Positions 63,118 to 64,000 of a stretch of DNA of 64,000 nucleotides are shown piece after piece. Both the position numbers and the translations under genes were made by a program. A model generated the notes under the pieces. That model was not told the DNA's origin, ran no database searches, and was given only the letters and a program-made list of their open reading frames with translations. This DNA comes from Cladorhizidae sp. MBARI D1340-BT2 (Eukaryota; Porifera; Demospongiae; Poecilosclerida; Cladorhizidae). The stretch is taken from NCBI GenBank assembly GCA_028752905.1, contig JAQNBH010000005.1:7605829-7669828 (forward strand), written 5' to 3'. The stretch's first letter is position 1. Every line of letters begins with the position of its first letter.

Positions 63118-63465
63118 GACTTTATACTTCCCAAGAAGCCCTAGGAAAAAGAGTTACCTGACTTAAAGATACCCATAACTTTGGTGCTGTTCTCTAGGAA
63201 CACAAAGTTAGTCTCAAATTCAACCACATAATGGCAGTGTGAGAGGTCCTTTTTAAGCCAAACTCCTTCCACAGTGAAACCTTACATGACTTTATACTTC
63301 CCAAGAAGCCCCAAGAAGCCCTAGGAAAAAGAGTTACGTGACTTAAATCATACCTTTGGTGCTGTTCTCTAGGAACAGCAGAAAGTTAGTGTCAAATTCA
63401 ACCACATAATGGCAGTGGTGAGAGGTCCTCTAAGCCAAACTCCTACACAGTGAAACCTTACATAT
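63118..63465. repeat. 170 bp tandem duplication
   Basis: gactttatacttcccaagaa starts at 63118 and again at 63288. The copies share ggaaaaagagttac, ttggtgctgttctctaggaa and ccacataatggcagt but differ by several indels and substitutions, so this event is older than the 153 bp triplication at 20.1 kb. The second copy has an internal ccaagaagcc duplication. Confidence 0.9.
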
Positions 63466-63749
63466 CTGGACCAGCTGCTCTCAGAAACAACTTCCTAAAA
63501 CAGTCAATTTAATACCTTGGGTGGATTCCCCTGTTAATACTTTACTTGTCCCCAAACCAATTGCCCATGTACCAGTAGCTGGTAATGTTGATTTTTTTAC
63601 ACCAACTATATAGCCTGGTAATGAGTTTTTACACCTCTTGTAACCTGGTAATGAAGGAGTACAACAGCTGTTAATTTCCAAGTTATTTCTGACTCCAGGC
63701 AAAGCCCTCCTTCATGGAGTCAGGGTGTCCACAAAGGAGGTTTCACTTA
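63448..63749. mobile_element. Possible small inverted-repeat element
   Basis: The left end reads cagtgaaaccttacatatct then ggacc. The reverse complement of the right end reads aagtgaaacctcctttgtgg then acacc. About 10 bases (agtgaaacct) match exactly and more match loosely. The interior has degenerate repeats around ttttacac and cctggtaatga. The left end also overlaps the 170 bp duplication, so this could be coincidence of an older repeat family. Confidence 0.3.
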
Positions 63750-63832
63750 TAATGTTTATGATTAAATTGGCCTTTGTTTTCTTATGCAACAACAAAAACA
63801 ACACAATAACAACAACTGAATTATTCATGTGA
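63750..63832. other. AT- and CAA-rich single-copy spacer
   Basis: Short sequence with acaacaacaa-like runs. Nothing else is recognised. Confidence 0.5.
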
Positions 63833-63890
63833 GTCCCAACTTCATCTTGTGTGCGTGCAAGTCTAGATTCATTAAGTCCCAACTTCATCC

Positions 63891-63922
<32 letters not shown>

Positions 63923-64000
63923 CAAGTCTAGATTCATTAAGTCCCAACTTCATCCTAAGTGTGTGTGTGTGTGTGGTGTGTGTGTGTGTGCAAGTCTAGA
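63833..64000. repeat. Minisatellite of about 70-75 bp with internal (TG)n, running off the end
   Basis: The block gcaagtctagattcattaag then tcccaacttcatcc, followed by a (tg) run of variable length, is present twice, with a partial third copy at the window end (caagtctaga at about 63849, 63922 and 63991). Confidence 0.85.

Overview
The window looks like nuclear DNA of a multicellular eukaryote, most likely an invertebrate animal. The reasons are GT-AG exon-like segments in consistent phase, a decayed CR1/Rex-like non-LTR retrotransposon, a short inverted-repeat DNA transposon, and many micro- and minisatellites. A sponge or other early-branching metazoan is plausible, but nothing seen here fixes the species. 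There are no bacterial-style genes, operons, rRNA or tRNA genes. Roughly 85-90% of the 64 kb is tandem repeat, and most long open frames are by-products of repeat units whose length, or a small multiple of it, is divisible by three.

Layout. 1-2453 is a 38-40 bp minisatellite. 2454-3516 is single-copy. 3517-4200 is a 25 bp minisatellite. 4274-4463 and 5316-5379 are two candidate exons of one unidentified gene; the intron between them holds poly-C, (TA)n and a long nested (TTA)/(CTA)/(CCA) tract. 5397-6706 is a 30 bp minisatellite that starts just after the second exon. 6707-7407 is single-copy with two further weak exon candidates. 7408-8833 is a 24 bp minisatellite. 8834-9481 is a small inverted-repeat transposon, followed at 9482-9620 by related minisatellite units. 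9769-10338 is (AAT)/(ATT) microsatellite containing a hairpin element. 10500-16110 is a dead retrotransposon interrupted by a 4.5 kb, 36-38 bp minisatellite that appears to have grown from its own reverse transcriptase sequence. 16418-19241 is a fold-back element with a 10 bp target-site duplication and about 74 internal copies of a 36 bp unit. 19252-21072 is single-copy with a 24-G run and a perfect 153 bp triplication.

21073-62651 (41.6 kb, about 1,200 units) is one uninterrupted 34 bp satellite. It has higher-order structure: a 2,142 bp tandem period and multi-kilobase near-identical copies at offsets of 12,852, 17,326, 18,862 and 29,855 bp. Its outer edges are more divergent. 62652-64000 is the right flank, with A-rich, CA, TC and TG tracts, a 170 bp duplication, a possible small inverted-repeat element, and a TG-containing minisatellite running off the end.

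No set of genes works together here. The main interest is how repeats arise: one array seeded in a reverse transcriptase fragment, one inside a fold-back transposon, one beside a splice donor, and one grown to more than 40 kb by repeated large duplication.
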